DNA from: Tissierellia bacterium
GTDB lineage: Bacteria > Bacillota > Clostridia > Tissierellales > Peptoniphilaceae
Reading direction: 5' to 3'
Assembly: GCA_030529425.1 (NCBI GenBank)
Contig: JAUMWX010000006.1
Span: 1 to 64,000 of the forward strand
DNA length: 64,000 nt
Of this stretch, positions 45,962 to 55,513 are shown piece by piece (positions within the stretch are counted from its first letter, which is position 1; every line of letters starts with the position of its first letter). Position numbers and translations under genes: made by a program. The notes under the pieces are model-generated. The model worked only from the letters and a program-made list of their open reading frames with translations, did not search any database and was not told the DNA's origin.

Positions 45962-48001
45962 ATGCTAAATAAAAATAATTTTGGAAATTCTATTATGGGC
46001 AATAGGTGGTCCGCATTTTTCTTGATTTTATATGATATTTTCGTTGTAAATGTTTCATTTTTTGCAGCGTTATTCTTCAGGTTTGATATGGTCTATTCAT
46101 CTATTCCTCAGAGATATTTAAATGCTTATACAAAATTTTCATTAATATATACAGTTTTTTGTATAGTGATATTTTATTTTTTTAATATGTACAACAGTGT
46201 TTGGAAATTTGCAGGCGTAAAGGAATTGGCGAGGATATTTGCAGCTACTTTGATTTCGAGCATTTTTCATATTATAGTTATGAATACTTTTATACAAAGA
46301 ATGCCTATTTCCTATTATATTTTCGGGATTACTTTTCAGTTCCTTTTACTAGGCTTGGTTCGTTTCTTCTATAAAATATTGACTTTTGAAAGAGATAGAA
46401 GAACCAGGGTACCGAGTATAGAATTGAAAAGGGTAATGTTAATAGGCGCAGGAAGCGCCGGAAAGATGATTTTAGACGATGCAAAGAGGTCAAATATAGT
46501 AGATATCTGTTGTATCATAGACGATAATATCAAACTTAAAAATAAGCTTATAGGCGATGTACCGGTGGTGGGAGGAAGAGATGATATTCTTGAAGCTGCT
46601 AAAAAATACAGAATAGAACAGATTATATTTACGATTCCGTCCATACCTAACAAGGATAAGAGGGATATTTTAAATATTTGTCAGGAAACCGGATGTGAAA
46701 TAAAAGTTCTTCCGGGTATTTATCAGTTGATAAGCGGAGAAGTTAAGATAGCAAATCTTCACGATGTTAAGATTGAGGACTTATTGGGAAGGGATCCGAT
46801 AAAAATACTTAATCCGGAGGACTTTGCTTATATAGAAAATAAAACAATTTTGGTTACCGGAGGCGGTGGAACCATAGGAAGTGAGCTTTGCAGACAGATA
46901 GCCCAAAAACATCCTAAAAAATTAATTATCTTTGATATTTATGAAAATACGACATATGAGATACAACAAGAACTGTTAAAAAAACATCCGGAGTTGGATT
47001 TGCTTGTTTTGATAGGATCCGTTAGAGATAAATTGAAAATAGATGAAGTTTTTGAAAAGTATAAACCCAATATAGTTTATCACGCCGCAGCCCACAAACA
47101 TGTGCCTTTAATGGAGGTAAGTCCTACCGAAGCGGTAAAAAATAATGTAATAGGAACTTATAATGTCGTACATGCAGCTTTGATGAATAAAACTGACAGA
47201 TTCATTCTTATAAGCACCGATAAGGCTGTTAATCCTACAAATGTAATGGGAGCAAGTAAGAGGATTTGCGAAATGATTATTCAAAGTATGGACAAGATAA
47301 GCAAATCAAATGAAGCGGATAAGTTGCCGAATTTATATGAGTTGACAATTCCTTATAATTATTATGAGAATCAAAAGGACAGATTTGTATCCTATGATGA
47401 TCAAAGATTTATTACTGAGTTTGTTGCCGTCAGATTTGGAAATGTTTTGGGAAGTAACGGCTCAGTAATCCCTTTATTTAAGAAGCAAATATCGGAAGGC
47501 GGTCCAGTGACTGTAACACATCCGGATATTATAAGATATTTTATGACCATATCTGAAGCTGTGAGCTTGGTGCTTCAGGCGGGTAATTTTGCAAAGGGTG
47601 GAGAAATATTTGTTTTGGATATGGGAGATCCGGTAAAAATAGATACTTTAGCCAGAAACCTTATAAAGCTTTCAGGATATAAGCCTGATATTGATATAAA
47701 GATAGAGTATTCGGGATTAAGACCGGGAGAAAAACTTTATGAAGAGAAGTTGATGGATGAGGAAGGACTTCAAAGTACTCCTAATGAATTGATACACATT
47801 GGACATCCTATAGAGTTTGATATTGAGGAATTCTTTGAAAACTTGAAAAAACTTGCAAAGGTTAGTATCACAAACAGTGATGATATTGTCGAAGAGATAG
47901 CATCAATAGTAACTACCTATCACAGTCCGGAAGAAGATTTCAAAAATGAAAAAGCTAAATTTTATGAGTTATATAATAAGGCGAACGGGAATATATTGTA
48001 A
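45962..48001 (+). CDS. Membrane-bound nucleotide-sugar C6 dehydratase (PglF/CapD/WbpM family)
   Basis: The product has 679 residues. Four N-terminal TM helices (about 1-130) are followed by a degenerate Rossmann domain (VMLIGAGSAGKMILDDAKRS) and the catalytic SDR domain with ILVTGGGGTIGSELCRQIAQ. The STDKAVNPTNVMGASKR block has Met in place of the usual Tyr, as in the 4,6-dehydratases PglF and WbpM. It converts UDP-GlcNAc to the 4-keto-6-deoxy sugar. An extra segment of about 30 residues (around 445-478, containing PYNYYENQKDRFVSYDDQ) precedes TEFVAVRFGNVLGS. It has its own promoter and terminator. Confidence 0.92.
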   Translation: MLNKNNFGNSIMGNRWSAFFLILYDIFVVNVSFFAALFFRFDMVYSSIPQRYLNAYTKFSLIYTVFCIVIFYFFNMYNSVWKFAGVKELARIFAATLISSIFHIIVMNTFIQRMPISYYIFGITFQFLLLGLVRFFYKILTFERDRRTRVPSIELKRVMLIGAGSAGKMILDDAKRSNIVDICCIIDDNIKLKNKLIGDVPVVGGRDDILEAAKKYRIEQIIFTIPSIPNKDKRDILNICQETGCEIKVLPGIYQLISGEVKIANLHDVKIEDLLGRDPIKILNPEDFAYIENKTILVTGGGGTIGSELCRQIAQKHPKKLIIFDIYENTTYEIQQELLKKHPELDLLVLIGSVRDKLKIDEVFEKYKPNIVYHAAAHKHVPLMEVSPTEAVKNNVIGTYNVVHAALMNKTDRFILISTDKAVNPTNVMGASKRICEMIIQSMDKISKSNEADKLPNLYELTIPYNYYENQKDRFVSYDDQRFITEFVAVRFGNVLGSNGSVIPLFKKQISEGGPVTVTHPDIIRYFMTISEAVSLVLQAGNFAKGGEIFVLDMGDPVKIDTLARNLIKLSGYKPDIDIKIEYSGLRPGEKLYEEKLMDEEGLQSTPNELIHIGHPIEFDIEEFFENLKKLAKVSITNSDDIVEEIASIVTTYHSPEEDFKNEKAKFYELYNKANGNIL

Positions 48002-48018
48002 CAATAAAATGTTTATAG

Positions 48019-48045
48019 AACGGAGATGAAGTTTCTCCGTTTTTA
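48019..48045 (+). terminator. Terminator after the PglF-like gene
   Basis: AACGGAGA pairs with TCTCCGTT around TGAAGTT, followed by TTTT. Confidence 0.8.
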
Positions 48046-48128
48046 TATATGTTGGTAAATTTTGATTTATATGGTATCTGTTTCGAAAAAATATATTGAC
48101 ATATATAAATAAATAATTGAGGTGAATT

Positions 48129-50042
48129 ATGGCGGAATTAACAGCGAGCACATTATCAAAAAGTTTTGTGCTTCAGGAAATATTTACCGATGTGAGTTTT
48201 AACTTGGAAAAGGGAGATAGGGTTGGCATAATCGGTGCAAATGGAGCGGGAAAAACAACACTGTTTAATATTTTAAGCGGTAAAATCGAACCTGATGAGG
48301 GGAAAGTATATATAAAAAATAATCAAAAGATAGGATATATGCTTCAAAATGTTCACAATGAAAGTGACAAGACTATTTTTGAGGAGATGCTTGAACAATT
48401 TGAATATATTCATGAGATGGAACGAAGACTTAAAGATCTTGAAATTGCTTTGGCTGAAAACAAAAATGACATGGCAAAACTCGAGAGAGATACAATTTCA
48501 TATAATTCTTTGATTGAAAAATACTCCGGTCTCGGAGGAGAATATTTTGAATCGAGAATCGAAGGAATACTCAAGGGTATGGGTTTTCCAAAAAGCAGAT
48601 TTACGGACTTGGTAAGTAATTTAAGCGGAGGAGAAAAATCTAGACTTGATCTTGCGAAGCTTCTTGTTTCGGACTCCGACATCTTATTATTAGACGAACC
48701 GACAAACCATTTGGATATGAAAACAATCCAATTTGTAGAGCAGTATATCAGAGATTGTAATAAGTTGGTCGTATTCATAAGCCACGACAGGTACTTTTTG
48801 GATAGGGTTGCAAACAGGATATTTTTGTTGGAAAATCAAAAACTCCATGTTTATAACATGAATTATTCAAAGTATATCGAACAGAGAAAAAAAGATATTT
48901 TAGATATGCAAAGAGCATATGAAAATCAACAAAAAGAGATAGCGAGACAGGAAGAGATTATAAGCAGATTTGCAAAGTTGGGAGGGGCATTGAGAAAAAG
49001 AGGAATATCTCAATCAAGATCAAGACAGAAACTGCTTGATAAAATGAAAAAAATTCCAAAACCTGATGTATTTGATGACAAGATGAGATTAACCTTCAGA
49101 CCACAAAGAGAAAGCGGGATGGATGTTTTGTCCGTGAATGGAGTCAGCATGGGATTTGGAGACAAATTGCTTTATAAAGATATTTCTTTTGAAATATATA
49201 AGGGGGAAAAGGTGGGTTTGATAGGAGGTAACGGAACCGGAAAGACCACCTTATTCAAAATGATATTAAACAAACTTAAACCCTTGGAAGGAAGCATAGA
49301 TTTGGGAGTAGGTGTTTTCCCGGAATATTTTGAGCAGGAACAAGAAAGTTTAAATTTGGAAAATACCGTGATTGACGAGATATGGGATGCTTACCCGGAA
49401 CTTACTCACTATGAGCTTAGATCATACTTGGCAAAATTTATGTTTATCGGAGACGATATATTTAAAATAGTCGGAGATTTAAGCGGAGGGGAGAGATCAA
49501 GAATAACTCTGTTGAAATTAATGCTCTCCACATCAAATTTCTTATTAATGGATGAGCCTACAAATCACTTGGACATCGACTCAAAGGAAGTTTTGGAAGA
49601 TGCTTTGCTAAACTATGAAGCCACGGCATTTATCATAAGTCATGACAGATACTTTCTGAATAAAGTCTGCGACAAGATTATTCTTATAGAAAACGGAAAT
49701 ATTGAAGTATTTAACGGAAACTATGATTATTATATGGAAAAAATTGAGCAAAGAAATATCGAAGTTGAGACCATATCCGAAAACAAGACAAAGAGAATAA
49801 AAGAATATAAGAAAAATAAGTCCGAAGAAAAAGAAAAGAGAAAAATAAAGGCAAGAATCAGAGAAATAGAAAAAGAAATCGAAAACATAGATACCGATAT
49901 AGAAAAATTGAATATGGAATTTACAAAGAAAGAAGTTTTTGAAAATCACGAGAAATCTTTTCAGATAACAGAGGAAATAAGAAAGCTTAATCTCAGAAAA
50001 GACGCAATTTATGAAGAATGGATCAATTTGGTGGAAGAGTAA
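48129..50042 (+). CDS. ABC-F family ATPase (Uup/YdiF-like)
   Basis: The product has 637 residues with two ABC domains and no TM: Walker A GANGAGKTT (about 38) and GGNGTGKTT, signatures NLSGGEKSRL and DLSGGERSRI, Walker B ILLLDEPTNHLD and FLLMDEPTNHLD. A charged inter-domain linker and a C-terminal coiled coil of about 75 Lys/Glu-rich residues resemble Uup. ABC-F proteins act on ribosomes, some giving antibiotic resistance; this one looks like a housekeeping member, but that is inference. RBS GAGGTGAA. Confidence 0.92.
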   Translation: MAELTASTLSKSFVLQEIFTDVSFNLEKGDRVGIIGANGAGKTTLFNILSGKIEPDEGKVYIKNNQKIGYMLQNVHNESDKTIFEEMLEQFEYIHEMERRLKDLEIALAENKNDMAKLERDTISYNSLIEKYSGLGGEYFESRIEGILKGMGFPKSRFTDLVSNLSGGEKSRLDLAKLLVSDSDILLLDEPTNHLDMKTIQFVEQYIRDCNKLVVFISHDRYFLDRVANRIFLLENQKLHVYNMNYSKYIEQRKKDILDMQRAYENQQKEIARQEEIISRFAKLGGALRKRGISQSRSRQKLLDKMKKIPKPDVFDDKMRLTFRPQRESGMDVLSVNGVSMGFGDKLLYKDISFEIYKGEKVGLIGGNGTGKTTLFKMILNKLKPLEGSIDLGVGVFPEYFEQEQESLNLENTVIDEIWDAYPELTHYELRSYLAKFMFIGDDIFKIVGDLSGGERSRITLLKLMLSTSNFLLMDEPTNHLDIDSKEVLEDALLNYEATAFIISHDRYFLNKVCDKIILIENGNIEVFNGNYDYYMEKIEQRNIEVETISENKTKRIKEYKKNKSEEKEKRKIKARIREIEKEIENIDTDIEKLNMEFTKKEVFENHEKSFQITEEIRKLNLRKDAIYEEWINLVEE

Positions 50043-50088
50043 TTTTTGAAACAATTCTAACATTAGTAATTTTACAAACAAATTAATA

Positions 50089-50117
50089 TTGACTAAGCAT
50101 ATCCTTAGTGATAAAAT
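50089..50117 (+). promoter_or_regulatory. Promoter of the nucleoside operon with an embedded dyad operator
   Basis: TTGACT (50089-50094), 17-base spacer, TAAAAT (50112-50117). A perfect dyad ACTAAG-N6-CTTAGT (50092-50109) fills the space between the two boxes, the place where a bound repressor would block RNA polymerase. The DeoR-type regulator at 57269 is the obvious candidate. Confidence 0.6.
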
Positions 50118-50159
50118 CAAATTGAAAAGAAATCATTTTCAAAATATTAGGAGGAATAT

Positions 50160-51257
50160 ATGAAACATATGAAAAAAGTGCTGACTATTCTTTTAGTTTT
50201 AGCTATGGTGTTGTCTATTGCCGCTTGTGGTAAGTCCGGTGATAAGAAGGAAGAACCTAAAAAAGAAGGAACGGAACAAAAAGCTACTAAAAATAAAATT
50301 AAAGTTGGTATGGTTACAGATATCGGTGGGATAAATGACAGATCTTTCAACGAAACATCATGGAAAGGTTTGGAAGCTTTTAAGGCTGAAACCGGAAATG
50401 AAATCACTTATGTTGAATCAGCTCAAGCATCTGACTATGTAAAGAATATCAATACAATTGTTGACCAAGATGTTAATTTTGTATGGGGTATCGGATATGC
50501 GTTAGGTGGAGATATTGAAACTGTTGCTAAGCAAAATCCAAATGTTCACTTTGCCACAGTTGACTGGGCTTACGGAACAGATAAAGACGGAAAACAAATT
50601 GAAATTCCTAAAAATCTGACAGGTGTTATGTTTAAGGCTCAAGAACCTTCATTCCTTGTAGGATACATTGCGGGATTGACTACGGAAACCAATAAGATAG
50701 GATTTGTTGGCGGTCAAAAAGGTTTTATTATCGATCAATTTGAATATGGTTTTAGAGCGGGTGTAAAGGAAGCTGCCAAAGAATTAGGCAAGGAAATAAC
50801 AGTTGAAGTACAATATGCTGAATCATTCCAAGATGCCGCAAAAGGAAAAGGAATTGCAAGCAAAATGTATGCAGGTGGAGCTGACATAGTGTTCCACGCA
50901 GCAGGCGGAGTTGGTATCGGAGTTATTGAAGCGGCTAAAGAAGCTGATAAGAAGGTAATCGGTGTTGATATGGATCAATCTCACTTGGCACCTAAGCATG
51001 TTTTAACTTCAGCACTAAAGAGGGTAGACTTTGCTACTAAAGATTTATCTACAAAATTAGCTAATGGCGAAGAAATCGGTGGAAAGAACTTTGTTTACGG
51101 ATTAAAAGAAGGCGGAGTTGGTATCCCTGCAATGCCTGAAAAAGACGCTGTAATAAAAAAAGAAGTTTATGATAAAGCAATTGCTAAACAACAAGAAATA
51201 ATTGACGGTAAAATTGTACCTCCTTTTAACGAAGAAACTTGGAAAGCGTACAAATAA
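50160..51257 (+). CDS. BMP-family nucleoside-binding lipoprotein
   Basis: The product has 365 residues. The lipobox Cys is at 23 (LSIAACGKSGD), followed by a Lys/Glu linker. The BMP/Med fold shows KVGMVTDIGGINDRSFNETS, KIGFVGGQKGFIIDQFEYGF, DIVFHAAGGVGIGVIEAAKE and VIGVDMDQSHLAPKHVLTSA. Relatives (TmpC, PnrA) bind purine or other nucleosides outside the membrane. It is the first gene of the uptake operon; a terminator after it probably reduces expression of the transporter genes downstream. RBS AGGAGGAAT. Confidence 0.92.
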   Translation: MKHMKKVLTILLVLAMVLSIAACGKSGDKKEEPKKEGTEQKATKNKIKVGMVTDIGGINDRSFNETSWKGLEAFKAETGNEITYVESAQASDYVKNINTIVDQDVNFVWGIGYALGGDIETVAKQNPNVHFATVDWAYGTDKDGKQIEIPKNLTGVMFKAQEPSFLVGYIAGLTTETNKIGFVGGQKGFIIDQFEYGFRAGVKEAAKELGKEITVEVQYAESFQDAAKGKGIASKMYAGGADIVFHAAGGVGIGVIEAAKEADKKVIGVDMDQSHLAPKHVLTSALKRVDFATKDLSTKLANGEEIGGKNFVYGLKEGGVGIPAMPEKDAVIKKEVYDKAIAKQQEIIDGKIVPPFNEETWKAYK

Positions 51258-51270
51258 TATTCTGAACTTT

Positions 51271-51302
51271 AGGGTGTGGTTTTGCTACACCCTTATTTTT
51301 TT
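51271..51302 (+). terminator. Intra-operon terminator after the binding-protein gene
   Basis: AGGGTGT pairs with ACACCCT around a short loop, followed by TATTTTTTT. It lies between the lipoprotein and its ATPase gene, a common way to make more binding protein than transporter. Confidence 0.85.
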
Positions 51303-51313
51303 AGGAGGCAAAA

Positions 51314-52849
51314 ATGGTTGATAAGATTCAATATGCCGTTGAGATGAGAGATATAACCAAAATATTCGGAAACTTTACAGCTTTGGATAAAGTTGAACTT
51401 TTGGTAAAAAAAGGTTCAATTCATGCCATTCTTGGAGAAAACGGAGCAGGTAAATCTACATTGATGAATATATTGTACGGTTTATATCAAGCAGAGGGCG
51501 GACATATCAAAATTAATGGGAATGAAGAAAAAATTAAAAACCCGGGAGTTGCAATATCGAAAGGAATAGGAATGGTTCATCAACATTTTATGTTGGTACA
51601 TAATTTCACAGTAACTCAAAATATTTTATTGGGCAAGGAAGTAACTCAATATGGGGGCTTTTTAGATTACAAAAAAGGTAGAGAAAAAGTTCAGGAACTG
51701 GTTAAAAAATACGGATTGGAAGTTGATTTGGATGCAAAGATTGAAGACATATCCGTGGGGATGCAACAGAGAGTGGAGATACTTAAAGCATTGTACAGAG
51801 ACGCGGATATATTGATTCTTGACGAGCCTACCGCAGTTCTTACACCTCAAGAGATAACTGAACTTATAAATATTATGCATAACTTGGTGAGTGACGGAAA
51901 AACAATAATAATCATCACACATAAGTTAAATGAAATAAAAAAATCCGCCGACGAATGTACAATAATTCGAAGAGGAAAGTATATTGATAAAGTTGAAGTG
52001 AAGGATGTAACAGAGGAAGATTTGGCAACTAAAATGGTGGGTCATGCAGTTAAACTAAAGGTTGACAAGACAGAAGCCAATCCCGGAGAAGTAATTTTTG
52101 AAATAAATAATTTGGTGGTTAAGGACGAAAGAAAATTAGATGTGGTGAATAATTTGTCCTTAAAGATAAGAAAAGGTGAAATATACGGAATTGCCGGAAT
52201 TGACGGAAACGGACAGAAAGAATTGGTTGAGGCAATCACAAACCTTGTAAAAGCACAAAGCGGAAGTATAAAAATTAACGGTGTAGAAATTCAAAATACG
52301 AATCCGCTTACGACGATTCAAAATAAAATTTCGACAATTCATGAAGACAGGCTTAAGAGAGGATTGGTTCCGGATTTCACGGTGGCGGAAAATTCGATTA
52401 TTGAGAATTATGATAAAGAACCTTTTTCAAGTAAGGGAATATTGAATTTTAAAGAAATAGACAAATATTCCGACATGTTGATTAACAAATATGATGTCAG
52501 ACCGAGCGACGGGAAATACTTGAAAGCCAGATCATTATCCGGAGGAAATCAACAAAAACTGATTATTGCGAGAGAAGTAACAAATGATCCCGATTTGCTT
52601 ATAGCCGTTCAACCTACAAGAGGCTTGGATGTAGGTGCTATAGAATATGTTCATAAAGCTTTGGTGAATGAAAGAGATAAGGGTAAAGCGATTCTTTTGG
52701 TATCTTTTGAACTCGATGAAGTAATGAATGTTTCAGATACGATCGGAGTAATTTACGACGGTCAAATTAAGGGAGAATTTAAGCAAGGCACTATTTCTGA
52801 AAGGGAGATCGGTCTTTTGATGGCGGGAGGATCTTATGAAGAAAAATAA
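51314..52849 (+). CDS. Nucleoside ABC transporter ATPase (NupO/YufO-like, two ABC domains)
   Basis: The product has 511 residues. The first domain has Walker A GENGAGKST, the signature ISVGMQQRVEILKALYR and Walker B ILILDEPTAVLTPQE. The second has GIDGNGQKE, SLSGGNQQKLIIAREV and a degenerate Walker B (DLLIAVQPTRGLDVGA). The asymmetry is usual for RbsA/NupO-type tandem ATPases. RBS TAGGAGGCAAAA. It overlaps the first permease gene by 14 bases. Confidence 0.93.
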   Translation: MVDKIQYAVEMRDITKIFGNFTALDKVELLVKKGSIHAILGENGAGKSTLMNILYGLYQAEGGHIKINGNEEKIKNPGVAISKGIGMVHQHFMLVHNFTVTQNILLGKEVTQYGGFLDYKKGREKVQELVKKYGLEVDLDAKIEDISVGMQQRVEILKALYRDADILILDEPTAVLTPQEITELINIMHNLVSDGKTIIIITHKLNEIKKSADECTIIRRGKYIDKVEVKDVTEEDLATKMVGHAVKLKVDKTEANPGEVIFEINNLVVKDERKLDVVNNLSLKIRKGEIYGIAGIDGNGQKELVEAITNLVKAQSGSIKINGVEIQNTNPLTTIQNKISTIHEDRLKRGLVPDFTVAENSIIENYDKEPFSSKGILNFKEIDKYSDMLINKYDVRPSDGKYLKARSLSGGNQQKLIIAREVTNDPDLLIAVQPTRGLDVGAIEYVHKALVNERDKGKAILLVSFELDEVMNVSDTIGVIYDGQIKGEFKQGTISEREIGLLMAGGSYEEK

Positions 52850-53972
52850 TTTGGCTAATTTATTCAGAAAACAAATAGTTTCAACAATAGTTTCCATAAT
52901 CTTGGGATTTATAGTTGCGGGTGCAATACTTGCATCAATCGGTTTTAACCCGATTAAAACATATTCCACAATGTTCAGCGGAATATTTGGAAAGCCCAGA
53001 TATATTGCAAATACGGTAATAAGTGCTACTCCGCTAATTTTGACAGGAGCATCAGTAGCTTTTGCATTCAAGACCGGTTTATTTAATATCGGGGCGGAGG
53101 GACAATATATGTTCGGCTTTATAGTTGCGGGCATACTTGGTATAGTATTGAATCTTCCGCCGATAATTCAGGTTCCGGTAATATTGATAGGCGGGATGTT
53201 GGCGGGCATGATATACGGAGGATTCACCGGATTATTAAAGGCGAAGTTTGGTGTTCACGAGGTAATTACGGGAATAATGCTTAACTGGATAGCTTTTTAC
53301 CTAAACAACTTTGTGGCAAAAGCATCATCGCTTCACATGGTAAATTCGGAAGGAACATATCCTATAAATCCGTCGGGGTATATTAAGTTTTTCCCACAGA
53401 TGAAATCTACTGACGAAGGAATTCAGGAATTGCTGAAGAATCCTATTTTGGGAGATATATTTGTAAAATCGGATGTAAATATTGGAATTTTTATAGCCAT
53501 TGCCGTAGTTATAATACTTAATATAATTATTAAAAAATCTACACTCGGCTATCAATTGAGAGCGGTAGGATTTAATAAAGATGCTGCGGAATTTGCAGGT
53601 ATAAATGTCAAGAAGAACATTATCAAATCAATGGCTATTGCAGGGGCTGTTGCAGGTTTGGCGGGTGCGGTAAACATTACTGCGTTGAACCCTCATCAAA
53701 TTTTATCCTTGGGCGTATTTACAAATTATGGATTTAACGGTCTTGCGGTTGCTTTGATAGCGGGAAATTCAATAATAGGAACCGTTTTTGCGGGCTTGTT
53801 ATTTGGAGGATTTTTAGAGGGAGGAAAAACAATCCAATCAAGGCTTGGAGCTCCTTCAGAAACGATCAGCATATTGATAGGTATAATTATTTTCTTCATT
53901 GCCATTTCAAAAATACTTCCGGTGATAATTGAAAAAATACAAGAAAAGAAAAAATCTAAGGAGGAAAAATAA
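52836..53972 (+). CDS. Nucleoside ABC transporter permease 1 (NupP/YufP-like)
   Basis: The product has 378 residues and about nine TM helices of the BPD_transp_2 family: TVISATPLILTGASVAFAFK, GLFNIGAEGQYMFG, and the cytoplasmic GFNKDAAEFAGINVKKNIIK coupling segment. It starts within the ATPase gene end and its stop overlaps the second permease by 1 base. A Lys/Glu-rich C-terminal tail follows the last TM. Confidence 0.93.
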   Translation: MKKNNLANLFRKQIVSTIVSIILGFIVAGAILASIGFNPIKTYSTMFSGIFGKPRYIANTVISATPLILTGASVAFAFKTGLFNIGAEGQYMFGFIVAGILGIVLNLPPIIQVPVILIGGMLAGMIYGGFTGLLKAKFGVHEVITGIMLNWIAFYLNNFVAKASSLHMVNSEGTYPINPSGYIKFFPQMKSTDEGIQELLKNPILGDIFVKSDVNIGIFIAIAVVIILNIIIKKSTLGYQLRAVGFNKDAAEFAGINVKKNIIKSMAIAGAVAGLAGAVNITALNPHQILSLGVFTNYGFNGLAVALIAGNSIIGTVFAGLLFGGFLEGGKTIQSRLGAPSETISILIGIIIFFIAISKILPVIIEKIQEKKKSKEEK

Positions 53973-54850
53973 TGAATGATTTAATGACTATACTGTTAAT
54001 AACATTGACATACTCAACTCCTTTGATATTTGGAGCTCTTGGAGGCGTTATTTCCGAAAAATCGGGCGTGGTTAATATTGGAATAGAAGGAATGATGACA
54101 ATCGGAGCATTTGTAGGAGCTGCTGCTGCATATATATTGGGAAATCCGTGGTTGGGTTTTTTGGCGGGCGGATTTGCAGGTGCAATATTTGGACTTGTAC
54201 ATGCTTTCGCATCCATAACTTTCAGGGCTGATCAAACTGTTTCAGGTATAGCTATCAATATGATAGGAGCGGGGTTATCATTATTTTTATCAAAGATAAT
54301 ATTTTCAGGTGCGGTAAACACGCCTCCATTGGAAGATAAATTACCTAAATACTTTGGAATAGAGGCTGTGACATATATTGCGGTTATACTGACAATTTTG
54401 ATGTGGATATTTATATATAAAACAAAATGGGGTTTGAGATTACTTTCTGTCGGCGAACATCCGGCTGCTGCGGACACATTGGGAATTAATGTTTTTAAGA
54501 CAAGATATTTTGCGGTAATTATGTCCGGATTTTTATCAGGTTTGGGAGGTGCTGCGGTTACTCTAAGTTTGGTTTCCAGTTTTTCACCTACAGCAATTGC
54601 CGGACAGGGATTTATCGCTTTGGCGGCTGTAATCTTCGGTAAATGGACGCCTCATGGGGCAGCAAGTTCGGCAATTATATTCGGTTTGGCGCAGGCCATA
54701 ACTATTTACTTGGGAGGAGATTCATTTATTCCTTCACAAATTATGGCTATGTTCCCATACATTTTAACAATAATAATTTTGGTTGTTTTCGTAGGAAAAT
54801 CAGAAGCGCCTAAGGCGGACGGAGTTCCTTACGAGAAAGGGGTTAGATAA
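53972..54850 (+). CDS. Nucleoside ABC transporter permease 2 (NupQ/YufQ-like)
   Basis: The product has 292 residues and about eight TM helices: [58 protein letters not shown]. It pairs with permease 1 to form the channel. It is preceded by GGAGG inside the first permease's 3' end, and it overlaps deoC by 1 base, so transport and catabolism are coupled in translation. Confidence 0.93.
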   Translation: MNDLMTILLITLTYSTPLIFGALGGVISEKSGVVNIGIEGMMTIGAFVGAAAAYILGNPWLGFLAGGFAGAIFGLVHAFASITFRADQTVSGIAINMIGAGLSLFLSKIIFSGAVNTPPLEDKLPKYFGIEAVTYIAVILTILMWIFIYKTKWGLRLLSVGEHPAAADTLGINVFKTRYFAVIMSGFLSGLGGAAVTLSLVSSFSPTAIAGQGFIALAAVIFGKWTPHGAASSAIIFGLAQAITIYLGGDSFIPSQIMAMFPYILTIIILVVFVGKSEAPKADGVPYEKGVR

Positions 54851-55512
54851 TGGAAAAAGAAATATTAAAAACGGTAGATCATACACTTTTAAAACAGGAC
54901 GCAACTTGGGAAGACATAAAACAGATACTTGATGATGCCATTGAGTATCAAACCGCTTCCGTTTGCATTCCTGCAAGTTATGTTAAAAGGGCAAAAGAAT
55001 ATGCCAGAGGTAGGGTTGCAATATGCACCGTTATAGGTTTTCCGAACGGATACAGCACTACTGCGGTTAAAGTTTTTGAAACTGAGGATGCTATAAAAAA
55101 CGGTGCGGATGAAATTGATATGGTAATTAATATTAATGAGCTTAAAAATAAGAATTATCAATATTTATTGGATGAAATAAATGAGATAAAAAATGCCTGC
55201 GGTGATAAAATATTAAAAGTTATTATTGAAACATGCCTTTTAACCGACGAAGAAAAAGTTAAAATGTGTGAAATAGTGACAAAATCAAAGGCTGATTATA
55301 TAAAGACTTCAACCGGATTCTCAACCGGCGGGGCAACTTTGGAAGACATAATACTATTTAGAAAAAATGTCGGAGAAAATATAAAGATAAAGGCTGCCGG
55401 AGGAATTTCAACTCTTGATGATGCAAAATTATTCCTTGAAAACGGAGCGTCAAGATTGGGTACGAGCAGAATAGTTAAAATAATTAAAAACGAAGAAGCA
55501 ACGGGGTATTAA
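54850..55512 (+). CDS. deoC: Deoxyribose-phosphate aldolase
   Basis: The product has 220 residues. [71 protein letters not shown] and the Schiff-base Lys in [18 protein letters not shown] are all present. It splits 2-deoxyribose-5-phosphate into glyceraldehyde-3-phosphate and acetaldehyde, the last step in using deoxynucleosides as carbon source. It overlaps the permease by 1 base and ends 1 base before cdd. Confidence 0.97.
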   Translation: MEKEILKTVDHTLLKQDATWEDIKQILDDAIEYQTASVCIPASYVKRAKEYARGRVAICTVIGFPNGYSTTAVKVFETEDAIKNGADEIDMVININELKNKNYQYLLDEINEIKNACGDKILKVIIETCLLTDEEKVKMCEIVTKSKADYIKTSTGFSTGGATLEDIILFRKNVGENIKIKAAGGISTLDDAKLFLENGASRLGTSRIVKIIKNEEATGY

Positions 55513-55513
55513 T

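Noticed and set aside
49608-50120. 170-residue minus-strand Phe/Leu-rich ORF
   Set aside because: It is the antisense of the Lys/Glu-rich coiled coil of the ABC-F gene and has no start signals.
50043-50159. Purine riboswitch in front of the nucleoside operon
   Set aside because: The leader after the -10 box is only about 40 bases and has no three-way-junction pattern.
51271-51302. End of the nucleoside operon at this hairpin
   Set aside because: The downstream ATPase, permeases and salvage genes have no promoter of their own in the 11 bases after the hairpin; partial read-through is the usual arrangement for binding-protein-first operons.
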